From Acidaminobacter sp. JC074 (GTDB lineage: Bacteria; Bacillota; Clostridia; Peptostreptococcales; Acidaminobacteraceae): a stretch of DNA of 64,000 bases. The notes beneath the pieces were generated by a model. That model saw nothing but the letters and a program-made list of their open reading frames with translations, ran no database searches and had not been told where the DNA came from. A program made the position numbers and the translations under genes. Shown piece after piece: positions 51,891-61,128 of the stretch. Location of the stretch: assembly GCF_022496765.1 (NCBI RefSeq), contig NZ_VANV01000008.1, forward strand, positions 148,076-212,075. The letters run 5' to 3'. Position 1 is the stretch's first letter. Each line of letters opens with the position of its first letter.

Positions 51891-52898
51891 ATGAAAAAGA
51901 AAATTATAATGAATAGGATCATGATCTTTTATGGTCTATATGTTTTAATCAGTTTGATTCTTCTGTATTACAGTTTTGTATTTACAGTCGTATTTCCAAA
52001 CGCCATTAACAACCTGCTCTTTATTACTATACTTATAGTGGTGTGTATTTTACCATATCTTATTTATCGAAGGGTCATACTGCCTGCACGGCATTTGGAT
52101 AAGTCTATCAGGCAGTTTCATCAGGGTGGAAACAGTCAAGGATTAAAGTCAAATCCTTATGTACACACTGAAGAGATGAATCTTATGTTTGATCATGTAC
52201 TCAAGCTGTCTGAAAATGTGCAAAGTGTTAGGGTATCCAATTTGCATTCTGAGTACAGGGCTTTACAAAATCAAATCAATCCCCATTTTTTATACAACAC
52301 ACTTGAAGCAGTTAGAAGTGACGCCCTTATTGCTGGTAATAAAGAAATTGCAGATATCACAGAATCCCTTGCTACTTTCTTTAGATATACCATCTCTAAT
52401 ATAGAAAGTATGGTAACTTTAGAAGATGAGCTTGTTAATGTGAAAAACTATTTTAAAATACAAAACTATAGGTTTGGTGATAAGATCAGACTTTCCATCT
52501 CTTATGGTGATAAGCTTGATCTATTAAAGACCACCTTGCCTAAACTTATTTTGCAGCCAATTGTAGAGAATGCTATCTTGCATGGGCTAGAATATAAGGT
52601 AGACAGTGGACAGATTGTCATCAAGGTTCATGAGACACAAAACAGGGTCCTTATAGACGTCATCGATGATGGTGTTGGTATGACCGAAGATTTAGTGGAT
52701 AAGATTAACAGACGTATGGCATTTGTTGATGATCATATTTTAGAAAGAAAAATGAAAAAGGGTGGTATCGCCTTAGTAAATGTTAATAATCGTATCAAGT
52801 TGACTTTTGGACAAGCCTACGGCTTAAGACTGTCCTCAGTACATGGTTATGGCACAACCGTCAATATCAGTTTACCAAAGAAGATGGATCTATCATGA
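51891..52898 (+). CDS. YesM-type sensor histidine kinase
   Basis: 335 aa from ATG 51891. Two membrane helices (about 6-25 and 34-54) with a very short outer loop, then the His kinase domain: phospho-His in NQINPHFLYNTLEAVR near 130, the N-box LQPIVENAILHG, and DDGVGM and GIALVNVNNRI in the ATP lid. It lacks the large outer sensor domain usual in YesM, so sensing probably needs a partner. The pseudo-ABC protein downstream, whose gene overlaps by 4 nt, or the sugar-binding protein are candidates. Confidence 0.88.
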   Translation: MKKKIIMNRIMIFYGLYVLISLILLYYSFVFTVVFPNAINNLLFITILIVVCILPYLIYRRVILPARHLDKSIRQFHQGGNSQGLKSNPYVHTEEMNLMFDHVLKLSENVQSVRVSNLHSEYRALQNQINPHFLYNTLEAVRSDALIAGNKEIADITESLATFFRYTISNIESMVTLEDELVNVKNYFKIQNYRFGDKIRLSISYGDKLDLLKTTLPKLILQPIVENAILHGLEYKVDSGQIVIKVHETQNRVLIDVIDDGVGMTEDLVDKINRRMAFVDDHILERKMKKGGIALVNVNNRIKLTFGQAYGLRLSSVHGYGTTVNISLPKKMDLS

Positions 52899-54241
52899 AA
52901 GAAAAATTAAGACTTGAAAACATACTGGCTGAATCTGGTGGGATTAAGCTCTTAGATGATTTTTATATGTCCTTAGAAGAAGGTCAGACCCTTGGCATAT
53001 ATATTAAAGAACAGCGTATTAAAGATATTTTAATAGACATATTAGATGGTGTACACACACCTCTAAATGGCTATTTTTATTACGATGATAAACAGGTAGA
53101 CAGATTATCAAAGATACATGTGGTAGAAGGCAGGTCAAAGCTCATTGATGGTATGACCATCTCGAACAATATCTTTGTTTTAAGACCTGGCTTTAAAGAG
53201 CAGTTTATTAGTGACAAACTTTTAAATCAACAGGCCAAGCGCTTACTTGATGAACTGGGTATTGACTTAGACCCTAGGCTAAAGATCAATCAACTGACAA
53301 ATTTTGAGAAGGTTCAAATTGAACTGGCCAAGGCTTATGGTCTGGGGCATGAAGTGATTATACTAAAAGACTTGTCAGCTTATTATTCAGATGCTGAATT
53401 AGAAGAACTGAATGACTTGATGGACTATATGATTTCAAAGTCTAAATCCTTTGTCATCATTGATTCTTTCTATGACATTTTAAGTAAGTTTTCATCACAA
53501 GTTATATGGGTTAAAAATGGTAAGAATAAGTGGGTCATAAAAGACCAACTACCAGACGCCTTTTTAAAAGAGCTTGTTATAGAATCCAGTCATGATGAAG
53601 AAATTGACGATCTGCCTGTGCTCTCATTTGTAGATGTAAACTGTCAAGTAATCAAGGACTTTAAATTGTCCATTCATAGGGGAGAAGTCATCAACATATT
53701 TGATAGAGACGGTGAACACCTCAACTGTTTAACAGATATGATACTTGGTCGCATTAGACCTTCTAGTGGCAAGATTGTCTTTAAAGATTCAGAAATAAAG
53801 ATAAAAAACTTGGATTACGCCATTGATAAAGGCATTGGCTTTATAGGTGTTAATCCAACCGTCAATACCTTGTTTCCTGATTTGACATGTCTAGATAACT
53901 TGTGTTACTTGGTCAGTAGAAAAGTAAAAAACTTTTGGATGTTAAACAGGTATAAGAAAAGTATTCTTGCTAAGTTTAAAGATAAGTTTGATGACATGGA
54001 CGCATCTATATACATCGATGATATGTCTATATTTGATAGACAAAGATTGGTTTATTATAGGTGGCTTGCCTACAAACCAGATGTTGTCATTGTTCAAAGA
54101 CCCTTTACTTCAGTGGATCAAATGCTGAGACAGTTGACCTATGATTTAATAAACGAACTCTCTAGTCAAGGCATTTCTGTGATACTAATGTCAGTAAACA
54201 AAGCTGAGATGTTTAGTGGACGCTATTATGAGATGAACTAA
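52895..54241 (+). CDS. Degenerate RbsA-like ABC protein (pseudo-ATPase)
   Basis: 448 aa in two halves like sugar ABC ATPases, but both P-loops are lost: GIYIKEQRIKDIL in place of the first and NIFDRDGEHLNCL in place of the second. Signature motifs are also absent (QLTNFEKVQIELAKAYGL at the first site). Strand and helix order is otherwise kept (VIILKDLSAYYSD, VVIVQRPFTSVDQ). It overlaps the kinase gene. An enzyme is unlikely; a sensory or scaffold link between transporter and the YesMN pair is possible. Confidence 0.75.
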   Translation: MKEKLRLENILAESGGIKLLDDFYMSLEEGQTLGIYIKEQRIKDILIDILDGVHTPLNGYFYYDDKQVDRLSKIHVVEGRSKLIDGMTISNNIFVLRPGFKEQFISDKLLNQQAKRLLDELGIDLDPRLKINQLTNFEKVQIELAKAYGLGHEVIILKDLSAYYSDAELEELNDLMDYMISKSKSFVIIDSFYDILSKFSSQVIWVKNGKNKWVIKDQLPDAFLKELVIESSHDEEIDDLPVLSFVDVNCQVIKDFKLSIHRGEVINIFDRDGEHLNCLTDMILGRIRPSSGKIVFKDSEIKIKNLDYAIDKGIGFIGVNPTVNTLFPDLTCLDNLCYLVSRKVKNFWMLNRYKKSILAKFKDKFDDMDASIYIDDMSIFDRQRLVYYRWLAYKPDVVIVQRPFTSVDQMLRQLTYDLINELSSQGISVILMSVNKAEMFSGRYYEMN

Positions 54242-54272
54242 AAAAAACACACCTTTTTCTAAAAAATGACCT

Positions 54273-54287
54273 TTGAAAACGTTTTTC
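54273..54287. promoter_or_regulatory. LacI/CcpA-like operator before the sugar ABC genes
   Basis: TTGAAAACGTTTTTC is a near palindrome centred on CG. It resembles catabolite-responsive elements and LacI-family operators. It lies 55 bp before the rbsA-like start codon, in the only gap between the control genes and the transporter genes. Confidence 0.5.
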
Positions 54288-54341
54288 TTCAGTGATAAAC
54301 TGATGCCATAAATGTTAACAAAGGTTTTTTAGGAGGCAATT

Positions 54342-55832
54342 TTGAGTCTTAATCTCATAGAATTAAACAAAGTCAGTAAATCTTTTCCTGGTGTCAAGGC
54401 CTTAGACCAAGTCTCATTTGATCTGAAAAAAGGTGAAGTGCATGCCTTGCTTGGTGAGAATGGTGCAGGTAAGTCCACGCTTATGAAAATTATCTCAGGT
54501 ATCTATAAAAGAGATGAGGGAACTTATTTTATAGATGGCAAAGACATTGGTGATTTGACACCAAAAAAAGCTGCTGATTTGGGCATCGCTATCATCCATC
54601 AAGAACTGAACATGTGTCAGGACCTAACAGTTGCAGAAAACATGTTTTTAGGAAGAGAAAAGAAAAAGTATGGATTCGTTGATCAAAAGTCACTCAATGA
54701 AGATGCAAGAATCATTCTTGAAAAGCTTCAGATGGACATTGATCCAGAGATGGTGGTAAGGAAACTACCGGTATCTAAACAACAGATGATAGAAATTGCA
54801 AAAGCACTTTCTACTAATGCTCGCATACTTATCATGGATGAACCCACCTCTGCCTTAACTGAAAAAGAGTGTGTAGAGCTTTTTAAGATAATCAACAACT
54901 TAAAAAAGAACGGTTGTGCCATTATCTATATATCTCATAGATTAGAAGAATTAGAACATATTACTGATAGGGTGTCGGTCTTTAGAGATGGCAAGTACAT
55001 CATCACTAAAAACTACAAAGACACAAGCTTAGATGAGATTATTGCCTACATGGTGGGCCGTGAGATTACTGATAAGTATCCTAATATTCAAATGCCTTTA
55101 GGTGATAAGATACTTGAAGTAAATAAGCTAAACGCAGGTATGCTTAAGGATATATCATTTGATCTGTTCTCCGGTGAAATTGTTGGTTTCTCAGGACTCA
55201 TGGGTGCCGGAAGAACAGAACTATTTAAAACCATCTTTGGTGCAGATAAAAAAGAGTCTGGAGAGATCATCTTAGATGGTCATCACTTGAATATTAAATC
55301 ACCAGAAGATGCTATCAGGTATGGTATTGTATTAGGACCAGAAGACAGAAAGTCAGAAGGCTTATGTACAAAACTTAGTATCAGAGAAAATATTGCACTT
55401 GCAAATTTAGATCAAATCAGTAATAAGTTTGGCTTTATAGATAAAGAAAAGGAAGCTGAAATTGTTGACAAGATGATTTCAGATTTAAAGATAAAAACCC
55501 CTTCTATGGAACAAGATGCAAAGAACTTGTCTGGTGGAAACCAGCAGAAGGTGGTTGTAGGCAAATGGTTGGCAAGAGATGCTAGAGTGGTTGTTTTCGA
55601 TGAACCAACAAGAGGCATTGATGTAGCTGCTAAGGTAGAGATCTATAACATTATGAATGAGTTGAAACGTCAGGGTGTTGGTGTGATATTCATTTCGTCA
55701 GAACTACCTGAGATAATGGGCATGAGTGATAGAGTCCTTGTTATGTGTAACGGTCGCATCACAGGTAATCTAATGACATCAGACACATCACAGGATGAGA
55801 TTTTACACTGTGCAACTAGATATTCAAATTAA
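54342..55832 (+). CDS. Ribose/galactoside-type ABC transporter ATP-binding protein
   Basis: 496 aa from TTG 54342 behind AGGAGG. Two complete-length ABC domains: the first with Walker A GENGAGKST near 38-46 and LIMDEPTSAL. The second has a degenerate P-loop GLMGAGRTEL and intact signature LSGGNQQKVVVGKWL with VVFDEPTRGID. That asymmetry is normal for RbsA/MglA proteins. Drives sugar uptake with the permease and binding protein downstream. Confidence 0.9.
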   Translation: MSLNLIELNKVSKSFPGVKALDQVSFDLKKGEVHALLGENGAGKSTLMKIISGIYKRDEGTYFIDGKDIGDLTPKKAADLGIAIIHQELNMCQDLTVAENMFLGREKKKYGFVDQKSLNEDARIILEKLQMDIDPEMVVRKLPVSKQQMIEIAKALSTNARILIMDEPTSALTEKECVELFKIINNLKKNGCAIIYISHRLEELEHITDRVSVFRDGKYIITKNYKDTSLDEIIAYMVGREITDKYPNIQMPLGDKILEVNKLNAGMLKDISFDLFSGEIVGFSGLMGAGRTELFKTIFGADKKESGEIILDGHHLNIKSPEDAIRYGIVLGPEDRKSEGLCTKLSIRENIALANLDQISNKFGFIDKEKEAEIVDKMISDLKIKTPSMEQDAKNLSGGNQQKVVVGKWLARDARVVVFDEPTRGIDVAAKVEIYNIMNELKRQGVGVIFISSELPEIMGMSDRVLVMCNGRITGNLMTSDTSQDEILHCATRYSN

Positions 55833-55842
55833 GGAGTAATCA

Positions 55843-56862
55843 ATGGAAGTATCAGCAAAAATGAAAACAAAATCTAGAAGAAAGATTATGTCTATTAGGG
55901 GTATGGGACAGGTCATCTCAGTAAGTATTGCCTTATTGGTTATGTCTCTTATATTTGGTATTATCAATCCATCTTTTTTTTCAGGCGATAATATGACCAA
56001 CTTGTTAAGACAAGTTGTACCCATTATGATCATTGGTATGGGTCAATCCTATGTACTTATTACTGGTGGTATAGACTTATCTATTGGTTCTGTAGCAGGT
56101 ATGTCTTGTATGATTTCAGCGACACTTATGACAGCAGTTGGTATGAATCCTATACTGGCTTCGATCATCACACTGATTGCCTGCTGCTTAGTAGGTTTCA
56201 TAAATGGCTTGTTGGTTTCTAAAACGAAGTTACCTGCCTTTATAGCAACACTTGGTACCATGATTATAGCTAGAGGTATTGCTCAGCTTGCCAATGGTAA
56301 CCTTAACACAGATGGTATTCCTGCATCGGCAGATACCTTCAAAAACATATTTTACTATGGAAAAACACTTGGCCTTTATAATCCTATTTGGATTGGTATC
56401 ATCTTGTTTGCCATATTCTCAATCATTTTATCTAGAACAACAACAGGTAGACATATATACGCTATTGGATCTAACTATGAAGCAGCTAAGCTTTCTGGTG
56501 TAAATGTCATCACTGCTGAAACAAAAGTTTACATTGTCAGTTCATTTTTAGCAGGTGTTGTTGGTCTAATGTTAACAGCACAGTCAGGCATGGGTACTAT
56601 GAATGCCGGTACAGGCTATGAGTTAAATGCTGTTGCTGCATCAGTCATTGGTGGTGTTTCTACCATGGGTGGTCAAGGTTTACTATTTGGTACAGTCATT
56701 GGTTCATTTATCTGGGGTGTTCTAAACAATGGTCTACAGTTTGCTGGTGCGCCACTTGCACTAAGAAACTTGGTAATTGGTGTTGTTGTTATTGTATCTG
56801 TACTCATAGATAGAGTAGCAAGATCAGGTAATGTAGATATGAAAAAGTGGTTTAAGTTCTAG
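55843..56862 (+). CDS. Ribose-type ABC transporter permease
   Basis: 339 aa with about ten membrane helices. RbsC-family text: GMGQSYVLITGGIDLSIGSV (in parts near 62-82), GLLVSKTKLPAFIATLGTM, AIGSNYEAAKLSGVNV and AASVIGGVSTMGGQG. 10 bp after the ATPase gene. It forms the sugar channel of the transporter. Confidence 0.9.
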   Translation: MEVSAKMKTKSRRKIMSIRGMGQVISVSIALLVMSLIFGIINPSFFSGDNMTNLLRQVVPIMIIGMGQSYVLITGGIDLSIGSVAGMSCMISATLMTAVGMNPILASIITLIACCLVGFINGLLVSKTKLPAFIATLGTMIIARGIAQLANGNLNTDGIPASADTFKNIFYYGKTLGLYNPIWIGIILFAIFSIILSRTTTGRHIYAIGSNYEAAKLSGVNVITAETKVYIVSSFLAGVVGLMLTAQSGMGTMNAGTGYELNAVAASVIGGVSTMGGQGLLFGTVIGSFIWGVLNNGLQFAGAPLALRNLVIGVVVIVSVLIDRVARSGNVDMKKWFKF

Positions 56863-56904
56863 GAATGTCCTAGAGTTAAATATAAATATTCATGGAGGGA
56901 AGAT

Positions 56905-57837
56905 ATGAAGAAATTTTTAACTATGATGTTAATCATCACACTGGCATTAACTGCATTTATAAGTTGTGCATCATCAAATGAAAGCACAGGTTCAGGCGAT
57001 GTAGAAGAGGCAAAACTGGTTTATCTTATTACAATGGATAAGATGGATCAACACTGGGTTAACGTTGACAAGGGTGCTAAAGTAATGGCTGAAGGTTTAG
57101 GTCTTAAGTACAAGTGGGACGCACCAGACGTAAAAGACAATGCTAAGCAGATTGAAGCGGTTAACAATGCAGTAGCAGATAATGCAGACTTAATCTTATT
57201 AGCTGCAAACGATCCACAAGCGATTTCTGAAGCTGTTAAGAATGCTAAGGCAAAAGGTGTAAAGATTATCTATGTAGATTCAGCTGCAAATGAGCCTGCA
57301 ATTGCAACACTATCAACAAACAACTACCAAGCAGGTGCTTTAGCTGGTCAAACAATGGTTGATGAACTTACAGCTGCAGGTCAAACATCAGGTAAGATTG
57401 GTATCATAGGTGTTAACACTGCAACGAACTCAACAATGGACAGAGAGAATGGTTTTAGATCAGTTCTTGAAGCTGCTGGTTATGAAATCCTAACAACAGA
57501 GTATAAAGATGGTGATGCTGCTGCATCTCAAGAGTCTGCTTATGGATTTATCGTTGGTAATGAAGATTTAGTTGGTTTATATGGTACTAATGAAGGTTCT
57601 ACTGTAGGTGTTGGTAATGCAATTAAAGCATCAGGTAAAGACATCATTGGTATTGGCTTTGACAAGTCAGATGCTATCCAAGGTCTTCTAAATGATGGAT
57701 CTTTAAAAGCTGCTATGGCACAGAATCCTTTCACTATGGGTTATCTAGGTGTAGGTCAAGCTTATGCTGCACTTAATGATGAAAGTACAGGTCCTGCTGT
57801 AATTGATACAGGTGTTGCTGTATTAAGAGGTGAATAA
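56905..57837 (+). CDS. Sugar ABC transporter substrate-binding lipoprotein
   Basis: 310 aa, RbsB family. The signal peptide ends at lipobox FISC (Cys 21). The mature protein has the two-lobe periplasmic-binding fold (VYLITMDKMDQHWVNV, LLAANDPQAISEAV, YVDSAANEPAIATLSTNN, VGLYGTNEG, IGIGFDKSDAIQ, AMAQNPFTMGYLGV). Anchored outside the membrane, it delivers the sugar to the permease. Exact sugar unknown; ribose or a related sugar is likely. Confidence 0.9.
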   Translation: MKKFLTMMLIITLALTAFISCASSNESTGSGDVEEAKLVYLITMDKMDQHWVNVDKGAKVMAEGLGLKYKWDAPDVKDNAKQIEAVNNAVADNADLILLAANDPQAISEAVKNAKAKGVKIIYVDSAANEPAIATLSTNNYQAGALAGQTMVDELTAAGQTSGKIGIIGVNTATNSTMDRENGFRSVLEAAGYEILTTEYKDGDAAASQESAYGFIVGNEDLVGLYGTNEGSTVGVGNAIKASGKDIIGIGFDKSDAIQGLLNDGSLKAAMAQNPFTMGYLGVGQAYAALNDESTGPAVIDTGVAVLRGE

Positions 57838-57843
57838 TAAATT

Positions 57844-57866
57844 TAGCCACAACTCTGTTGTGGCTA
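57844..57866 (+). other. Hairpin after the binding-protein gene
   Basis: TAGCCACAAC-TCT-GTTGTGGCTA, a perfect 10-bp stem without T-run, starting 7 bp after the stop. Probably an mRNA-stabilising hairpin that protects the abundant binding-protein message. Confidence 0.6.
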
Positions 57867-57894
57867 CAAGTGTTTTATATCTTCCAAACATCTT

Positions 57895-57916
57895 AAGCCC
57901 TTAGGGGCTTTTTTTG
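57895..57916 (+). terminator. Terminator of the sugar ABC operon
   Basis: AAGCCC-TTAG-GGGCTT followed by TTTTT. Confidence 0.85.
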
Positions 57917-57988
57917 ATTATATTGTTCCAAGTGTTGTTTGTAGATTCATCTTATGTGCAGTAATATAAGACATTTCATTTTTATCTG

Positions 57989-58016
57989 TTGACAGGTTTG
58001 TCTAATAACGTTAGAC
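57989..58016 (+). promoter_or_regulatory. Promoter of blaI-blaR1 overlapping operator 1
   Basis: TTGACA (57989-57994) and a -10 candidate TAGACT (58012-58017) are 17 bp apart. The operator GTCTAATAACGTTAGAC at 58000-58016 fills the spacer, so bound BlaI would block polymerase. Confidence 0.75.
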
Positions 58017-58023
58017 TAAAAGT

Positions 58024-58040
58024 GTCTAAAGGTATTAGAC
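58024..58040. promoter_or_regulatory. BlaI operator 2
   Basis: GTCTAAAGGTATTAGAC has the same half-sites GTCTAA-N5-TTAGAC as the operator at 58000-58016, with a centre-to-centre distance of 24 bp. It lies next to the ribosome binding site AGGAGG. Confidence 0.85.
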
Positions 58041-58052
58041 AGGAGGTTTGAA

Positions 58053-58412
58053 ATGGACAAATATAAGCTAGGTGACATGGAACAGAAATTTGCAGATTTA
58101 ATATGGGACCATGCGCCTATTAAAATGAGAGCATTAATTTTACTGTGTCAGGAGCACTTTGAGTGGAAGAGAACAACAACTTACACCATGCTGAAGCGTC
58201 TTTGTAATAGAGGCATGTTTGAAAACTCTGATGGTGAAGTCAAGGTACTCATAGCTAAAGAGGATTTCTTAGCAGGCAAAGGAGAAGAGTTTCTTGAAGA
58301 GACTTTTGAGGGATCTTTACCTAGATTTTTAGCAGCATTTACTCGTAAAAAGAAGTTAAGTGATAGTGAGATTTTAGAACTGCAAAAGTTAATAGATGAT
58401 CATAAGGAGTGA
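58053..58412 (+). CDS. blaI: BlaI/MecI/CopY family repressor
   Basis: 119 aa: an N-terminal winged helix (about 8-70, with KRTTTYTMLKRLCNRGMF) and a C-terminal dimerisation part. It represses its own operon by binding the two GTCTAA-N5-TTAGAC sites. The BlaR1-like protease downstream would inactivate it after a signal. The stop codon lies 3 nt before the ribosome-binding region of the next gene. No beta-lactamase gene is in the window. Confidence 0.88.
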   Translation: MDKYKLGDMEQKFADLIWDHAPIKMRALILLCQEHFEWKRTTTYTMLKRLCNRGMFENSDGEVKVLIAKEDFLAGKGEEFLEETFEGSLPRFLAAFTRKKKLSDSEILELQKLIDDHKE

Positions 58413-58417
58413 TAGAT

Positions 58418-60826
58418 ATGCTTAGAGAATTATTTTTAGGGATTCTAGACATGTCTTATGTGGCTTCTATAGTTATTCTTGTTATTGTAATAGCAAGGCT
58501 GTTTTTAAAGAGAATGCCAAAGAAGTACTCCTATTTATTATGGGTTGTTGCTTTAGTAAGATTGACCATACCTTTTACATTTGAAAGTGTTTTTTCTTTA
58601 TTACCTAAGAGTCAGAGTCCTATAGCGATGAGTTCAAGTCCTATTATTTTAAATGCACCTAATACGATACTACCATCAAGGTCGCTACAAGTAACAACAG
58701 GTAGCCCTATGTATAGTTTTGATCCGGTGGACTTGATGATAGATATAGGCGCTTTGATTTGGATAATGGTCTTTGCTTTTATGATAATTTACGGCGTATT
58801 TTCATATGCAAAAATGAAAAGAAAGCTTCACGCTAGCATACATATTGTTGAGAACATCTATAAGTCTGATAAGATAGAAACACCATTTGTTTTAGGCTTG
58901 TTTAAGCCGAAGATTTACATGCCTTCTCATGTAGAAGAGGGAGCTGAAAAGTATATTGTACTTCATGAAAGTACTCACATTAAAAGAAAAGATCATATAG
59001 TACGTTTGTTTTCTTACTTGGTTTTATGTTTGCATTGGTTTAATCCATTGGTATGGCTGGCATTCATTCTAAGTGAAAGAGATATGGAAATGGCCTGTGA
59101 TGAATCTGTTATAGACAAACTGGGTGTAGAAAGTAAAAAGTCATATTCTCAGACTTTGTTGAATTTAACAGTGGGAAGAAAGCTAAAGCTATCACCGCTT
59201 GCATTTAGTGAAGGTGACACAAAGTCAAGAATAAAAAACATATTAAAGTTTAAGAAGCCAAAGTATTATGTTGCATTTGTTTTAGTGATACTACTTACTA
59301 TATTAGGCTTTTCTTTACTGACCAATCCCTTAAGTGATAAAAGTGATTTTACCGGTAAGTCTTATTATGTTGGTCAAATTCCATACAGTTCTTTAGAATA
59401 TTCATTTGCATATACAAAAGAAACAGCACCAAGCTTTACCATATCTTCTGACAACCAGCTCTTAACTTCTTCTAGTGATAGTACTGGGTGGCAACTTGTT
59501 GGTGGACTAGGTAAAGTTGATACGACTAAGAGTGAGATACTTTCAATGTTAAATTTTAAAGAAACACTTTCAGAAGCAGTTTCTGGTCAATTAAATGATA
59601 TTAAGGGTGTCTATCAAGTGGATGATGAAGAACATTTTTACTTAGTCGTAGAGACAACTAACAACTTGTATATGATGCAAGGCTTTTATGAACAAGATAG
59701 AATGGTTATAAGATGGATTTTTGATCTTGAAGAGATGGATGAGGTGAAAATCGTTACTTCTAGTGACTTGCTTAAATACAGAACGCCTTATGTAGGTGAT
59801 AATGTCTCTGTCTTGAGTATCGTTAATCTACTTGATTTTCCAGATGAATACACTTATGAGGGCATTGAGCTTAAAACAGATAGTGAGCCCTATGGACTAA
59901 CAGTAAATTTCACTGGGCCAAATGGCAGTGATGCTTTGAAAAGTCCTGTCTTTAATGTCAATGCTTATATACTCTTATCCCTTATAGAGAACCTTGATAC
60001 CATTACCTTTCATGTGAATGATACGCTTACCATGTATTATTTTAGAGGAAACATGGAAGAAAATCTTGGATATGAAGTATGGCCTATGAGTGAAAGCACT
60101 GATAAATTCGAGGACTTTATCGAAGATATAACAAGTGTTACAGCTTATGACAGCGATACTTCTGTTGAGACACACTTAGCATCAGATAATCCTTTAGAAC
60201 TTGCCATTCACGATGCCATTATGAGAATGAATGATGTGAGGTCAGAGAATTCTGTTAGTGTTGAAAGCCATGTGATCTTAGATGTCGATATAAAAGGTGA
60301 TGAGACAGATGTTTATTTGATGGTTCTTTTTTTAGAACTAGAAAAAGGTTCTGACGGTTTAAAAACTGTGAGTGGTTCTCACATGCCAGTTAAGTTAACT
60401 TTTAATTATAGCGATAAGTATGAGTTTGTTGAATTTTGGAGACCTAGAGATGGTGCTGGATTTGTAGAAGATGTAAGATTACTATTTCCTGACGATGTAG
60501 AAAATTTAGCCATGGATACACAGCTGTTTGTAATGAGTCAAACACAGTCTTGTTATGAACAAGCTGTTGAAGCGCTAAATATTGATGTAAATCGTGTTCT
60601 TGAAAGTTTGACTAATGAGGTGATGAGTTCACCTAAAACTTCATCTAATCCTCAGGATTATATAGATGACAACTACATCAGCTATAGAGAGATGATGTAT
60701 TATGGTACATATACACTTGAGTTTATTGAAGAAAATCGTACAAGACATGTTGAAGACTTAAAAACTAAGATTCTTGAGCTTATGCTTGAAGACTTGACGA
60801 TTAGCATCGAGACCTATACAAGTTAA
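58418..60826 (+). CDS. blaR1: BlaR1-type M56 membrane metallopeptidase with long outer domain
   Basis: 802 aa from ATG 58418 behind AAGGAGTGA. Four membrane helices surround the cytoplasmic zinc protease motif HESTH near 183, and an LSERDMEMACDE motif follows near 222. After the last helix (about 290-310) a 500-residue outer part follows. It has no penicillin-binding SxxK/YxN signature that I could see, so the signal is probably not a beta-lactam. It looks like two beta-rich domains. Likely role: on sensing an envelope signal it cleaves BlaI. Confidence 0.8.
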   Translation: MLRELFLGILDMSYVASIVILVIVIARLFLKRMPKKYSYLLWVVALVRLTIPFTFESVFSLLPKSQSPIAMSSSPIILNAPNTILPSRSLQVTTGSPMYSFDPVDLMIDIGALIWIMVFAFMIIYGVFSYAKMKRKLHASIHIVENIYKSDKIETPFVLGLFKPKIYMPSHVEEGAEKYIVLHESTHIKRKDHIVRLFSYLVLCLHWFNPLVWLAFILSERDMEMACDESVIDKLGVESKKSYSQTLLNLTVGRKLKLSPLAFSEGDTKSRIKNILKFKKPKYYVAFVLVILLTILGFSLLTNPLSDKSDFTGKSYYVGQIPYSSLEYSFAYTKETAPSFTISSDNQLLTSSSDSTGWQLVGGLGKVDTTKSEILSMLNFKETLSEAVSGQLNDIKGVYQVDDEEHFYLVVETTNNLYMMQGFYEQDRMVIRWIFDLEEMDEVKIVTSSDLLKYRTPYVGDNVSVLSIVNLLDFPDEYTYEGIELKTDSEPYGLTVNFTGPNGSDALKSPVFNVNAYILLSLIENLDTITFHVNDTLTMYYFRGNMEENLGYEVWPMSESTDKFEDFIEDITSVTAYDSDTSVETHLASDNPLELAIHDAIMRMNDVRSENSVSVESHVILDVDIKGDETDVYLMVLFLELEKGSDGLKTVSGSHMPVKLTFNYSDKYEFVEFWRPRDGAGFVEDVRLLFPDDVENLAMDTQLFVMSQTQSCYEQAVEALNIDVNRVLESLTNEVMSSPKTSSNPQDYIDDNYISYREMMYYGTYTLEFIEENRTRHVEDLKTKILELMLEDLTISIETYTS

Positions 60827-60842
60827 TTAGTTTCTGATTTAT

Positions 60843-60870
60843 AGCCTTCAGATTGTCTGGGGGCTTTCTT
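60843..60870 (+). terminator. Terminator of blaR1
   Basis: AGCC and GGCT with an inner CAGA / TCTG stem, followed by TTCTT. Moderate quality. Confidence 0.55.
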
Positions 60871-60974
60871 AGTACAGTATAAGATAATAGATAGTAACAA
60901 GATGACAAACGTATATATTTTATAGTCAAACCAAGCTTTTGGTGAATTAGGCAAGTTAAGTGATATGTAAACAA

Positions 60975-61003
60975 TAGACATATATTGGAAATGATTGTAT
61001 GGC
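60975..61003 (+). promoter_or_regulatory. Promoter of repeat unit copy 4
   Basis: TAGACA and TATGGC are 17 bp apart. They align with TTGACA/TATGAT of copy 5, so this copy's promoter is weakened in both boxes. TGTGCTATAGCAATAG follows. Confidence 0.5.
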
Positions 61004-61059
61004 GAGTATGTGCTATAGCAATAGTTTAAAAATCTTACCGCAAGCTTCAATTTAGATGG

Positions 61060-61115
61060 TTGTGTTGGGTGAAATGGGATCTTGAATAGTCGAGTTCTCT
61101 AACGCCTAAACATGG
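61060..61115 (+). ncRNA. Structured leader RNA of repeated unit, copy 4
   Basis: Closing stem TTGTGTTGGGTG / CGCCTAAACATGG keeps pairing with several G-T pairs where the first three copies have Watson-Crick pairs. The inner hairpin is CTTGA-ATAG-TCGAG: relative to copies 1-3 an A-T pair has become G-C. Confidence 0.7.
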
Positions 61116-61128
61116 CTTATCGAGGAGT

